DNA of 64,000 nucleotides, taken from assembly GCA_030844895.1 (NCBI GenBank), contig CM061233.1, positions 38,071,083 to 38,135,082 on the forward strand, given 5' to 3'. Below the pieces are notes generated by a model. That model saw only the letters and a list, made by a program, of their open reading frames with translations. It ran no database searches and had not been told where the DNA came from. The position numbers were made by a program, and so were the translations under genes. This stretch comes from Ambrosia x helenae (taxonomy: Eukaryota; Streptophyta; Magnoliopsida; Asterales; Asteraceae). Of this stretch, positions 1 to 10,242 are shown one piece after another (position 1 is the stretch's first letter; every line of letters begins with the position of its first letter).

Positions 1-223
1 TTTCGTGCCTGTAAATTTACCATTACATGACGTCAAGTGTAATCCTCAATTTACTTCACGAAATTATTCTAGTAATCTCCGTTGTAGTCATCACTCACGT
101 ATCAAACCAAGTCCGTTTATTGGTCAAACTGGTTTATATCCCTGTAAGCATTCTGGTGTGTTCAGGTACTCAAGTTTCAACTTATTTCGTTTCTTGCTCT
201 CGTCAGTCTTATGTAATTTCAAG

Positions 224-293
224 GCATTCCCTAGCTAGGTAGTCTTAGAGTCTTAAATGCATTCCCTAGATAGGTAGTCTTAGAGTCTTAAAT
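224..293. repeat. 35-bp tandem duplication (2 copies)
   Basis: Two adjacent 35-bp units, 224-258 and 259-293, begin GCATTCCCTAG and end GTCTTAAAT; they differ at one position (CTAGCTAGG versus CTAGATAGG). They lie in the leader of element D. The near identity suggests a recent local duplication. Confidence 0.9.
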
Positions 294-362
294 GCTAGGT
301 TCTCTAAGTTGTTCTCGTGTGGTATAGAATATCTGAGGATATTCTATTTTGCTACAACCGTT

Positions 363-374
363 GCTCTGATACCA
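363..374 (-). other. Primer binding site of element D
   Basis: GCTCTGATACCA is the complement of TGGTATCAGAGC, the tRNA-iMet-type primer site of many plant LTR retrotransposons. It lies 2 bp from the LTR edge at 377, which fixes the element as minus strand. Confidence 0.8.
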
Positions 375-376
375 AC

Positions 377-610
377 TGTAACAACCCGACCCAGGGGGTG
401 TCGGTTGGGATGCAGTTGATACCAGAATTGCACAACGGAAGCAACATGTACACTATATTTATTGTTTAATACAATTTCTAATCCGAAATATGAATACACA
501 ACTTAAATAGATAGATTAATAATTATGTATTTCTAATTATTATTATTCGGGCATTCGTTATACTAGCTTTAGGTGCGAAAATTTTTCAGGTCTCAAACCG
601 GGGTGTTACA
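377..610 (-). mobile_element. 5' LTR of element D (234 bp)
   Basis: The segment starts TGTAACAACCC and ends GGGGTGTTACA, so it has TG...CA ends and a short imperfect terminal inverted repeat. It is bordered on the left by a primer site. AATGC (611-615) would be the right target-site copy; the partner lies outside the window. The short LTR would suit a TRIM-like or small gypsy element, but the coding part is not visible. Confidence 0.75.
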
Positions 611-2186
611 AATGCACTACGGATCCTCAGCATCAATATGCAGGAAGTCAGCTAGACCACGTATATCATTTGCGAAATCAGCGAACCGCTGAATTACAAC
701 CAGATCACCTAGTTGCGCCAATGTGAAGTTGACAATGTAATGCACTGCAGTCACGTAGCATCAGTACCCAGGGATGTCATCTAGACCAAGTACATCACAC
801 ACAATCCAACTAGCCTAATAAAACCTCTGCTAGAATGATTCCATACTGACCGATCAGATATTCAACGTAACACGTAGGTACTACCACTATTTCACGTCTC
901 ATATCTGCACTTAACCTTTGCATCACCCTTCACACCAACTGGAGAAATCTAATTGTCAGTACCCAATTAAACATCTCAAATGTGACTATGTGCAAAACAA
1001 TCCACTTGGACACTGGTACTTCTATGAAATTCTTCATCTGTACTGACTGTGATTGTATAACACTTTCTTCTCTTTAAATGTTCTTGAGTAACTTCATCTG
1101 TTCGACAGAATACTAGCCGTAGACGAGTGAATCAAGCAATCAGAAGTTTTCAGCAGGAACTACTGGTACAATTGTGGACTTGAAATGCTTCAGAAACTGA
1201 AGTTTTCTATAGGGCCAACAATAACCACCAACAACTCTTGAAATTCTTCAGGACTGTACCCTTGAAACATTCGTTGAATCTACGTGCCACATGACTCCTA
1301 CTGGGATCCCTCATTACTTTCAGAACATTGAGATCTCAGTCTTGATATGCTTGTACATAACAACTTTGTTTGAACAAGTTCCTTAAAACACACTGAAACT
1401 GGGTTGACTATTCTTCATCTTAAGGAATAAAATCTGTCTATTTTCTGGCCCATAATAGTCATTTGAATCTGATTATCATACTGTTGATTCTCATGACTAC
1501 CCCGCAATAAAACGTTTCATCATCATCATTTCTTCAACAATTTATGTAGACATCATCACCATTCTCCGAAAAATCTTCAAAAATTACCATATCGAAATTT
1601 TTTACACCTTAAAATACCAATTTTTCATTCCCTATGTCGAAGACGCGAAAGTGGAAATAACACTACATTCAACCTTTGTGTATGTTCGAATGTATCATGA
1701 TTGGGTCGAACCAAGTTCATGTAAACCTGACTAAAATTAAGATTCCACATTCGACCAGTTGTGAGGTCGAATGTGGAAAACTTCCAGGTTCGACCGTTCT
1801 TATAAATTCAAATTAGCAGATTCGACCTTCAAAACCTACGTTCGACCGTTTACAAGCCACGTTCGACCACTCGTAAGTTCTAATCTGCTGCACATTCGAC
1901 CGTTTGCAGAAAACGTGTTCTTCTTCAATATTTTCTGCAAATCAGCCCATAAACACTCTGATTGTTCGAATTTGATGATGAAACTTGTACAGAAAGGTGC
2001 GGAAATGAAAACCTAACCCTCGAATCCACAAAAACATGGTGAAATCACATGATTTTGGGTTCAATTAAGAATCTAGGGTTTCCAGGGTTTAAACCTTTCA
2101 ATCAAAAACTGAATTTTAACGTCTGAAATCATGAAAATGAGCCGTGATTGATTCAAACGACTGTTAGATCGTTCAAATCGGTACCA
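611..2186 (-). other. Element C: leader/internal region of a minus-strand Sirevirus-like element, no gene seen
   Basis: The stretch lies left of the element C LTR and primer site, so it is C's 5' internal region on the minus strand. From about 1640 to 1920 it is rich in the motifs CATTCGACC and GGTCGAA, also found in the leader and post-pol spacer of the complete element E. No gag reading frame like that of E is seen within the expected ~700 bp. The part 611-1560 could be more leader, a rearranged internal segment or a third insertion; this is not resolved. Confidence 0.5.
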
Positions 2187-2188
2187 TA

Positions 2189-2200
2189 GCTCTGATACCA
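2189..2200 (-). other. Primer binding site of element C
   Basis: GCTCTGATACCA (complement of the tRNA-iMet-type site) lies 2 bp from the LTR start at 2203, giving minus orientation. Confidence 0.85.
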
Positions 2201-2202
2201 GT

Positions 2203-2697
2203 TGAGAATCCAGTTAAAAACCGAATCCACGGATCGATTAAGCGAAAACAACTCGGTTTCAGACGGGAGATTCGAGACGAGACAGAAACATACGATAACA
2301 AAGTCATCACAGATTCGTATTAATTCAGAAACGGTTACAGACACTGTCATCAGTAGGATAAACATCTATCTCGGGGCCAGGGGAGGTCGGGCATGACCTC
2401 CCCCTTGAGAGCATTCAAAGCATAAACTCAAATCTACAAATGAAAACAACACATGAGATTGCTATTTATAGTCCATAATCATAAAGTCACCTTCGCCCAT
2501 TTAAGAAGGTCGAATGTGGAACTTTTCCACATTCGACCCTATCGAATGGTCGAATCTAGCTTATAATTATGGTCTATATTTACAAATGCATCAGATCCAT
2601 AAAATGCCCTTATGGATCACCACAATCTCATTTAACACAATACATGACTCAACCCTAGTCTATTCGACAGTGACGTCCACATAATAGTGCATCAACA
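2203..2697 (-). mobile_element. 5' LTR of element C (495 bp, Sirevirus-like)
   Basis: It runs from TGAGAATCC to GTGCATCAACA. The right end is the reverse complement of the LTR start of element E (TGTTGATGCAC), so C and E are related families in opposite orientation. The following bases ATTTC (2698-2702) belong to the gag of element B and would be the target-site duplication; the other copy is outside the window. The LTR contains a perfect inverted repeat at 2508-2538. Confidence 0.8.
2508..2538. repeat. Perfect 14-bp inverted repeat with 3-bp loop in the C LTR
   Basis: The arm GGTCGAATGTGGAA (2508-2521) is followed by CTT and the exact complement arm (2525-2538). The same arm sequence recurs singly or as imperfect hairpins in element E (see the findings). 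Confidence 0.95.
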
Positions 2698-2827
2698 ATT
2701 TCTGAAAATGGTCCTAAACAAACTGTTACTATTCATATTCTCAAGAGTAAACCCAAAGCCAAAATGGCTTGGTTCCTAAAACTAACTAATCTACTCTTTG
2801 TGTAGAGGGTCTCTAGAGGTCTAAATA
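2698..2827 (+). pseudogene. Element B: 3' end of the gag region
   Basis: About 130 bp match element A at roughly 6156-6268 (the same text around CAAACCCAAAGCCAAA and TGGCTTGG). The fragment is bounded on the left by the C LTR and on the right by the A LTR, and ends in AAATA, the target duplication of A. It continues without loss at 14434. Confidence 0.85.
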
Positions 2828-3512
2828 TGTTAGGACAAAAAGGATTGGTGAAACCACTTTTGCAAACCTTAGTCTAATTCACTTCTGTCAAAATACTCTA
2901 AGTATAGAACTGCTGAAGAAGAAGGATCAAATTGCTGAAGAAGAGATTCAGAAGTGCTGAAGAAGAAAAGTCATCAGAAGTTCTGAAGTTCAAACCAGAC
3001 ACTTCTACTGAAGAACTACTGAAGACAAACTACTCATTAGTAGTTTGTCATTCATCAGTACTTACATGAAGATCTTTTCCACCGCCTTTGTATATCAGTA
3101 GTTTATTACTTTAGTATTTCTTTTTGCTTTATGTACAAGTTCCAAGACTGCAACTTGTTGCAACTTGCTTTTGGCAAGGTTCATGTATTTGTAAAGTCTA
3201 TAAATAGAAGGGTTCATCCCTCTGTTTTAGACATTGATTTTAATAAAAGAAATCCTTCAACACTTATTATTGTTATTTCCATTTCATGTTTATTGAGAAT
3301 CTATCAAAGTGTTTCATTCTCATTCAATACTTAGATTCTCAATAAATACTTATCATTTATTAGTTCTTGAATCCAGGGGGAGTAATAACTCCTGTTGATA
3401 AGTGTAGCTTTAAACTTATAACTTCCGTTGTGCTATCACTGATCAAGAACTTGCTAAACACTTAAGTGTCAACTAGCAAGTTCAAACAAAAGAGCAATAT
3501 ACTGATCCAACA
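2828..3512 (+). repeat. 5' LTR of element A (685 bp)
   Basis: It runs TGTTAGGACAAAAAGG to GATCCAACA and matches 13746-14433 almost throughout. It contains several ACTACTGA / CATCAGTAGTT motifs (about 2930-3110). The short open frame around 3131-3334 is repeated in the other LTR and looks like chance. Confidence 0.95.
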
Positions 3513-3514
3513 AT

Positions 3515-3527
3515 TGGTATCAGAGCA
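3515..3527 (+). other. Primer binding site of element A
   Basis: TGGTATCAGAGCA, two bases after the LTR, matches the 3' end complement of initiator-methionine tRNA, the usual Ty1/copia primer. Confidence 0.9.
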
Positions 3528-3669
3528 CTGGTTTATCTGATCACATATCAATCTAACACATTGAGAATCAGACACAGGCTCTTATTGATATTCAATCAAA
3601 GGATTATAAGCTCACTTTTATCAACATCCATCACTTTAAGAGATATTTGACAAATCAATACTCTTTAAA

Positions 3670-5460
3670 ATGGATCCTCATAATACTGGTTCTGCCACTA
3701 AACCTGCCATGCTTGTAAGAAATGAATATAACATATGGCAAAAGAGAATGGCACATACCTTATCACAGACCAACACAGGTTGTTGGAGATCTGTGATATA
3801 TGGTCCTCATAAACCAGTAAATATAAATCTTGAAACTAAGGAAGAGATTCCAAAAGAACCAAAAGACTATACTGATGATGATTTCCTAAAACTTGAGCTT
3901 GATGCAAAAGCTTTCTCTATGTTGGCAATGGCACTCCCAAATGAAATCTACTCTGGCCTATTACATTGTGATAGTGCCAAAGAGCTTTGGGACTGCCTAA
4001 AAGAAGAGTTTGGAGGAACTGAAGAGGTGATTGCCAACACCAGAGAAATCTTGGCTCAACAATATGAAACTTTTGCTCACATTAATGGGGAAACTTTAAC
4101 ACAGCAATTTGAAAGATTTTCCTCATTAATATCTAAGCTAAAGCTAAATGGTCAGACCTACACAACTGTACCTATGCTTCATAGATTTTTAAGGTCTTTA
4201 CCTGATAAATGGGAAACATACTCTATAGTCTTAAGATCTTCACCAGACTTTAGCTCCCTCACTCTTACAAAACTTCATGGGAGATTACTTACTTTTGAGA
4301 GAGAAATTGATCAAAAGAAAAAGTTACAAAATTCTGGCAAAACTGCTGATGACTATCTACCAGGTAGTACAACACTATTGGGACAAGACTCACCAACTTG
4401 TTCAAATAGTTTTGGATCTTTTGACCACATTGACATAACTGCTGGGATCTCATCTGAAAGATCATTCCCAGTTTATGACAATAATGACTTTGGTCAAACT
4501 GCTGATAACATGTGTTTTATCATGGATGACTTAAATAGTTTCAGCAGTGATGACCTAGAAGAAATGGATATTTTGCACCAACTGGCCATGTTAAGTTTAA
4601 AAACAAATAAATTTTACAAAAGGTCAGGAAGGAAGTTTCCAGGACTTAACAGTTCTACAAAAATTGGTTTTGACAAATCTAAACTTAGATGTCACAAGTG
4701 TCAAAAGTTGGGACACTTTGCTAGAGAGTGTAGAAGCTCTGGCTTTAACCAATCTCAGTCTGGAAACAATTTTAACCCCAATTATAACAGGAATAATGGA
4801 ACACAAGGGAGTGCACATTTTGTACAGGCAAAAGCTCCACAACACCAATATGTGCCACAAGTACAATATGTACAGATGCCTGCTCAACAGATGCAGAGCC
4901 AACAATCAATCCCTCCCTTTCCAGCTGCTCAACAACCTCCACAGCAACAACAACCCTCTCAACAAAGTTTTTTTACTTCAGGGTATGTTGACTGGAGCAG
5001 TCTTCCTTTTGACACCACAGAGTGCAATCCTGATGCAGACAACAAAATGTTTGACATCAACTGGGGAGAGCCTGACAATGGCAGAAAGAACTTTGCCTTA
5101 ATGGCATTTGAGGGATGCTCCTCAAAATCTGCCTTGTCACAGGTATCAAAAGAATCTTTGACAAAATTATGTTCAAATTCATGCAAAGAATCTTTTGCTC
5201 TCATAAGAGAGACAAATGTGCACTTACAAGGAAAAGCAAATGATTCTGAGAGAAAATTCACTCAGATGAAATGTGATTTAGAAAGAAAACTTTATGCTAA
5301 AACAAAAGAAGTTTCTAAATTAACTAACTCTGCTATTGAAACCCAAGCACAAATTAAAATCATGATAAATGACCTAGGGAATGTCAGACAAGAGCTTGCT
5401 GACACAAGGTCACATGTGAAAAATGGGTGGAATCTTGTAAGGGGTACCAACTATTGCTAA
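3670..5460 (+). CDS. gag: Element A gag (capsid/nucleocapsid), open over 596 codons
   Basis: This is the structural protein that would form the cytoplasmic virus-like particle and bind element RNA. The ATG at 3670 is 143 bp after the primer site. Residues about 10-220 form the copia Gag capsid-type region (LTQQFERFSSLISKL and similar helices). A CCHC zinc knuckle with CX2CX4HX4C spacing lies at residues 341-354 (4690-4731), followed by a Gln/Pro-rich stretch (about residues 390-440) and a coiled-coil-like end. The frame stays open for 1.8 kb and overlaps the next gag segment (5427-6233) in another frame, so one indel separates them. This is the best-preserved retroelement frame in the window. 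Family function is known; activity here is not shown. Confidence 0.85.
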   Translation: MDPHNTGSATKPAMLVRNEYNIWQKRMAHTLSQTNTGCWRSVIYGPHKPVNINLETKEEIPKEPKDYTDDDFLKLELDAKAFSMLAMALPNEIYSGLLHCDSAKELWDCLKEEFGGTEEVIANTREILAQQYETFAHINGETLTQQFERFSSLISKLKLNGQTYTTVPMLHRFLRSLPDKWETYSIVLRSSPDFSSLTLTKLHGRLLTFEREIDQKKKLQNSGKTADDYLPGSTTLLGQDSPTCSNSFGSFDHIDITAGISSERSFPVYDNNDFGQTADNMCFIMDDLNSFSSDDLEEMDILHQLAMLSLKTNKFYKRSGRKFPGLNSSTKIGFDKSKLRCHKCQKLGHFARECRSSGFNQSQSGNNFNPNYNRNNGTQGSAHFVQAKAPQHQYVPQVQYVQMPAQQMQSQQSIPPFPAAQQPPQQQQPSQQSFFTSGYVDWSSLPFDTTECNPDADNKMFDINWGEPDNGRKNFALMAFEGCSSKSALSQVSKESLTKLCSNSCKESFALIRETNVHLQGKANDSERKFTQMKCDLERKLYAKTKEVSKLTNSAIETQAQIKIMINDLGNVRQELADTRSHVKNGWNLVRGTNYC

Positions 5461-6233
5461 ACAAACAAAGTGCTTCAAATGTTAGGTTTGGCATAGGGTA
5501 CAATCACATTGAAACACCAACAGATTTCTCTCCCAAAACTACTGAAGATGGGAGAAAAATTGTTTCAGGTGAAACTTCTGAAGAAGAAGAATGCATATCT
5601 TTCCATGAAAACTTTCTAAAGTCACACAAAGAAAGTTCTTCAGAAGTACTGATTAAATCTAACTTTAAGCCATCAGTAGTTTCAACTACATCAGGAGTTG
5701 AGAACCTGAAAACTACTGATGACCTAAAACCAATCAAAACAGTCAAAGACTTGTCTTTGAAAGAAAAGACAAAAGAATGTGAAATTTGTGGTCTGTTCAA
5801 CCACAAAACAGAATTTTGCAGATATAGAAAAGGTATTCAGTTCAACAAGAAAAATCAACAACTGGTTGTGGGAAAACAAATCAAACATGATTATGTAAAA
5901 ACTTTTTCTCCCAAGGAACAACAACCAGCAAAAACCATTTCTCAGAAAAAGACAAAATCTCAACAAAAGTCTTTTTCTCAAAATTCTCTTTCAGTAGTTA
6001 GACCTGAATCATCAGCAGTTTCACAAACTGCTGAGATTAAAGATCTTATGAACTTGGTACAACTACTGATGACCAAAGTTGATGGTGGTCCTCAAAAGGA
6101 TACCACCATTGTTCTTAATGCAAAATCCATTGCTAAAAAGACATGGATTTCTAAACTTGGTCAAGAACAAACTGTAAATGTTATCAAGAGCAAACCCAAA
6201 GCCAAACTGGCTTGGGTTCCTAAATCTAACTGA
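5427..6233 (+). pseudogene. Element A distal gag with second zinc knuckle
   Basis: This continues gag in a different frame. It has a second CX2CX4HX4C zinc knuckle (CEICGLFNHKTEFC, 5779-5820), Lys/Ser/Gln-rich low-complexity sequence and many TTCTGAAG / CATCAGTAGTT repeats at the DNA level. It ends with a WVPKSN motif just before the protease, which also precedes the protease in E (WVPPKE). A stop at 6231-6233 and a frame change separate it from the protease frame. Confidence 0.75.
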
Positions 6234-6244
6234 TTTGCTATCTA

Positions 6245-7271
6245 GTGCAGAGAGTTTCCAGAGGCTTAAATAGCATTTGGTATGTAGTCAGTGGAGGCTC
6301 AATGCACATGACAGGATGCAGATACCTGATAAACAATTTTATCAGTCAAAGAGATGGATCTGTATCCTTTGGGAACAATGCTAAGGGATATGTGCTAGGA
6401 CATGGCAATGTCTCCTCTGGCAAAATACAGTTTGACAAGGTCAATCTAGTTGAAAACCTTGAGTACAACTTGCTAAGTGTGTCACAAATGTGTGATAAAG
6501 GATATTCTTCCTTTTTCACAAAGACATCATGCAAGATCATATCACTAGAAGGCCAGAAGTTGATAGAGAAGATCATTGAAGATCATACTTTGTTAATAGC
6601 CAAAAGATGTGGCAATGTCTATGCAGTGGACATTGAAAAAGACAAAGTACTGAACAACACTGCCTGTTTCTTCTCAAGGGCATCAACTTCAGAAACTGAT
6701 CTCTGGCACAGGAGACTTGGCCATGTGAACTTTAAAACCATAAATAAAGTCACAAAAATGGGCTTGGTCAGAGGTCTACCCTTAAAAGTATACCAGTGTC
6801 AAGAACACTGTGTATCCTGTTTAAAGGGTAAACAGCAAAAGTCCTCCTATAAGTCTATTGAAGAATCAAAAACAACTGCATGTCTTCAACTACTCCATAT
6901 GGACTTATTTGGGCCTGTAAAAATCATGAGCCTTGGTAAGAAGAAGTACTGCTTAGTCATCATTGATGACTACTCAAGATTTACATGGGTATTCTTCTTA
7001 TTTTCCAAGGATGAGGCTGCTGAAATTATCAAGTTCTTCATTCTACAAGTAGAGAAGCAATACTCTCTACCTGTCAAAACCATTAGAAGTGATAATGGGA
7101 CAGAGTTCAGGAACAAAACTCTGGATGAATTCTTTTTGTCTAAAGGGATTATTAGACAATTCAATGTTGCCAGAACTCCTGAACAAAATGGTGTGGTAGA
7201 AAGGAAGAATAGAACCTTAATAGAAGGAGCAAGAACAATGTTAGCTGATTCTTGTCTACCTTTATACTTTT
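6245..7271 (+). pseudogene. Element A protease and integrase, broken
   Basis: Protease: the family motif WYVDSG is here WYVVSG, so the catalytic Asp codon (6287-6289) reads Val and the enzyme should be dead. Integrase: the HHCC zinc-binding part (LWHRRLGH ... CVSCLKGKQ, about 6710-6835), then catalytic Asp in HMDLFGP (about 6900), Asp in RSDNGTEF (about 7090) and Glu in NGVVERKN (about 7200). The segment ends in a frameshift caused by a 161-bp tandem duplication starting at 7111. The open frame uses no ATG, as expected for a polyprotein piece. Confidence 0.85.
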
Positions 7272-7432
7272 GAACAAAACTCTAGATGAATTCTGTTTGT
7301 CTAAAGGGATTATTAGACAATTCAGTGTTGCCAGAACTCCTGAACAAAATGGTGTGGTAGAAAGGAAGAACAAAACCTTAATAGATGGAGCAAGAACAAT
7401 GTTAGCTGATTCTGGCCTACCTTTAAACTTTT
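7111..7432 (+). repeat. 161-bp tandem duplication inside integrase
   Basis: Unit 1 is 7111-7271 and unit 2 is 7272-7432; both start GAACAAAACTCT and end with ACTTTT. The unit encodes the stretch with the catalytic Glu (GVVERKN). Since 161 is not a multiple of 3, it shifts the frame. The homologous copies in B (about 34883) and E have a single unit. Confidence 0.95.
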
Positions 7433-8187
7433 AGGCAGAAGCAGTTAACACATCATGTTATGTTCAAAATAGAGTTCTTATTGTCAAGAGACATTCAAAG
7501 ACTGCCTATGAAGTTCTTCATGGCATGAAGCCCCTTATCTCCTTCTTCAGGGCTTTTGGGTGTCAATGTTTCATCTTGAAGATCAAGGAATCTATTTCAA
7601 AGTTTGCTGCCAAAGTTGACTCAGGTTACTTTCTTGGTTATTCCTCAACTAGAAAAGCCTACAAGGTTTTTAACTCAAGAACCAGGATAGTAGAAGAAAC
7701 ACTGAATGTCAAGTTCAATGAGTCAAAACACACTCTCATTCCAGCACATCCTGCTGAACTCTTTGACCTTGACAACTTCCATTTTGAACCTGAAAAGACT
7801 GTCACTTCATCCAAACCTACTTATTATGGTGATCAAAGGTTTGATGATGAGGATCCAGCACCATGGACTCCTCAAACAGTTATTAAGTCAACTTCAAAAC
7901 CATCAGAAGTTTCACAAACTTCTGATTCAACAAATACTGAAGGACAAACTCAAACATCTACTTCAGCACCTGCAACTACTGAAGACACGAAAACTGCTGA
8001 ACCAGATATAATAGACCTCAGTAGTTTGTTTGAAGAACATGAGCCACCAACACCTGTCAGTGGTTTACAACAACTGATTGAACACAAAGACCATCCACTT
8101 GATCAAATCATGGGTGATATTGCATCAGGTGTTCTTACAAGAAACCAGCTTTCCAACTTTTGTCTATTCTTAGCTTTTATTTCATAG
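7433..8187 (+). pseudogene. Element A integrase C-terminal part and linker to RT
   Basis: This continues the integrase after the duplication: AEAVNTSCYVQNRV-like sequence after a TGG-to-TAG stop at 7432-7434, then the conserved FFRAFGCQCFILK and SGYFLGYSSTRKAYKVFN motifs, then a Ser/Thr-rich linker (about 7890-8010) and the pre-RT motif EHKDHPLDQIMGDIASGV. It ends at a TAG (8185-8187) where the B copy keeps CAG. Confidence 0.8.
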
Positions 8188-9779
8188 TTGGAACCAAAGA
8201 AGTACCAGGAAGCTCTCAAAGACAACAATTGGGTGCAGGCAATACAAGATGAATTGCTTCAATTCAACAAGCAACAGGTTTGGGAAATCTGTCCCTTACC
8301 ACCAAACAAGCAACCAATTGGCACAAGATGGGTTTTCAGGAACAAACAAGATGAAGCTGGTATTATAATCAAGAATAAGGCAAGACTGGTAGTACAAGGT
8401 TACTCTCAAGAAGAAGGAATTGACTATGATGAAATCTTTGCTCTAGTTGCAAGGCTTGAAGCCATCAGGTTATTTCTGGCCTATGCCATTTCCAACAAAA
8501 TAAAAGTTTATCAAATGGATGTCAAGAGTGCATTTTTGTATGGAAAAATAAAAGAAGAGGTGTATGTTTATCAGCCACCTGGGTTTGAGGATCCTTCTCA
8601 TCCTGAGTGGGTGTACAAACTAGACAAAGCTCTTTATGGGCTCAAACAGGCTCCAAGAGCCTGGTATGATACACTTTCAACCTTTTTACTCAAAAATAAC
8701 TTCACAAGAGGTTCCATTGATAAAACTCTTTTCATAAAACATGTTGGAAATCATTCTTACTTGTTCAAATATATGTTGATGATATCATTTTTGGTTCAAC
8801 AAACACAAAATTGTGTGATGAATTTAAGAAACTCATGCAATCAAAATTTGAGATGAGTACAATGGGAGAACTGCAGTACTTTCTGGGACTGTAGATAAAA
8901 CAACAAACAAATGGAACTTTTATATATCAATCAAAATATGTTAAAGAATTATTAAACAAATTTTCTTTACAAGACTGTAAATCATGTTCCATTCCCATGA
9001 CACCAACCACACAGGTTGAACCAGATGATCAAGGAAAACAGGTTGATCAAACCATGTATAGATGTATGAAAGGTTCCCTTTTATATCTAACTGCTTCTAG
9101 ACCAGATATTATGTTTTCAACATGTGTCTGTGCTAGATATCAATTAGCTCCTAGGGAATCACAGCTTATTGCAGTCAAAAGAATTTTCAGATATCTGAAA
9201 GGAACTCCCACACTTGGAATTTGGTATCCTGCTTCAAGCAATACCAAGTTATCAGCTTTTTCAGATAGTGACTATGCAGGGTGTAAAATGTCAAGAAAAT
9301 CAACATCTGGTGGTTGTCAATTCTTGGGAAACTGTCTAGTGTCCTAGCAATCAAAGAAACAAACATCTGTTGCAACTTCAACTGCTGAAGCTGAATACAT
9401 TGCAGCTGCAAGTTGTACATCACAGATACAATGGCTCCAATATCAACTTCTTGATTATGGAATCAAAGAGACCAAGACACCATTGCTTGTAGACAGCAAA
9501 TCTGCCATTAGCATCATTCAAAATCCTGTTCAGTTTTCAAAAACTAAACACATTGAAATGAGGTATCATTTCATAAGAGATTGCTATGAAAAAGGCAAGA
9601 TTGAAGTGAAACATGTAGCAACAGCTAATCAAATAGCTGACATATTCACTAAACCCCTTGACACATCAACATTTCAGAAGTTAGTATCCTTGCTAGGGAT
9701 GCTAAATTTGTATGTGTTTCTCTTTATTTTTCTGCACAACTTTTTTATTTTTCACTTACATCTGTTTTCAAAAACTTGA
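8188..9779 (+). pseudogene. Element A reverse transcriptase and RNase H, broken
   Basis: The RT fingers/palm appear in order: GTRWVFRNKQDE, ARLVVQGYSQEEGIDYDE, the catalytic Asp in YQMDVKSAFLYG, and KALYGLKQAPRAWYD. A frameshift near 8755 moves the YVDD active site (about 8771-8782) to another frame, and TAG at 8892-8894 follows. RNase H (DYAGCKMSRKSTSGGC, then AEAEYIAAASCTSQ, VDSKSAISI, TKHIEMRYHFIRD and ADIFTKPL) is interrupted by TAG at 9345-9347. All expected blocks are present, so decay is by point changes and not deletion. Confidence 0.85.
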
Positions 9780-10242
9780 AAAACTTCTGAAAAAGAGAGA
9801 AACTACTGATGAACAAAACATCAGTATGGGGATATTTTCTAAAAAGTGATTAACTTCTGATAAAACAACCTTCAAAAGTTATGAATAAAGTATTTATAAA
9901 GTATTTCTCATCAGCTGTTCAAAACTGCTGAAGAGAAAGTGGGAACTACTGATGAGTAAAATTCTTCATCAGCAGTTTAGTCAAAAAGGGCAAATCAGAC
10001 TTTTCCCATCATCAGAAGTTTGACCTAGTCGGTTTAAAAATTCTGATAAAGAGGTTTTTAACCTAGGCGGTTTAAAACTTCTAATAAAGAAGTTCCAAGC
10101 GGTTAAAAATTTCTGATAAATATCTTTTTTCAACACTTATCCATTCAAAAACAAAAATTCCCTCCTTCTCTCTCAAGAAAGCTCTCAAACCCCTGAACCT
10201 GCAACATAAACACTGTTCGATTCATACACACACACAAACCAC
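9780..10242 (+). other. Element A post-pol spacer with iterated AACTNCTGATGA motif
   Basis: Noncoding spacer between pol and the env-like ORF. It holds about ten copies of AACTTCTGA / AACTACTGATGA and the reverse forms CATCAGCAGTT / CATCAGAAGTT. A repeated CCTAGGCGGTTTAAAA-type segment occurs near 10025-10105. Nothing else is recognised. Confidence 0.75.

Larger units (their letters stand above)
1..376 (-). mobile_element. Element D: internal region beside 5' LTR, continues off the left edge
   Basis: The primer-site complement at 363-374 sits directly left of an LTR (377-610), so this stretch is the 5' internal region of an LTR retrotransposon read on the minus strand; the rest lies outside the window. 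No convincing coding sequence is seen in the visible 376 bp, and the short open frames here look like chance. The family is not recognised. The only internal structure is a 35-bp tandem duplication at 224-293. Confidence 0.6.

Noticed and set aside
3131..3334. Small gene in the A LTR (also at 14042-14254)
   Set aside because: The same frame occurs in both LTR copies and begins in LTR promoter/leader sequence; it is a by-product of the repeat with no motif.
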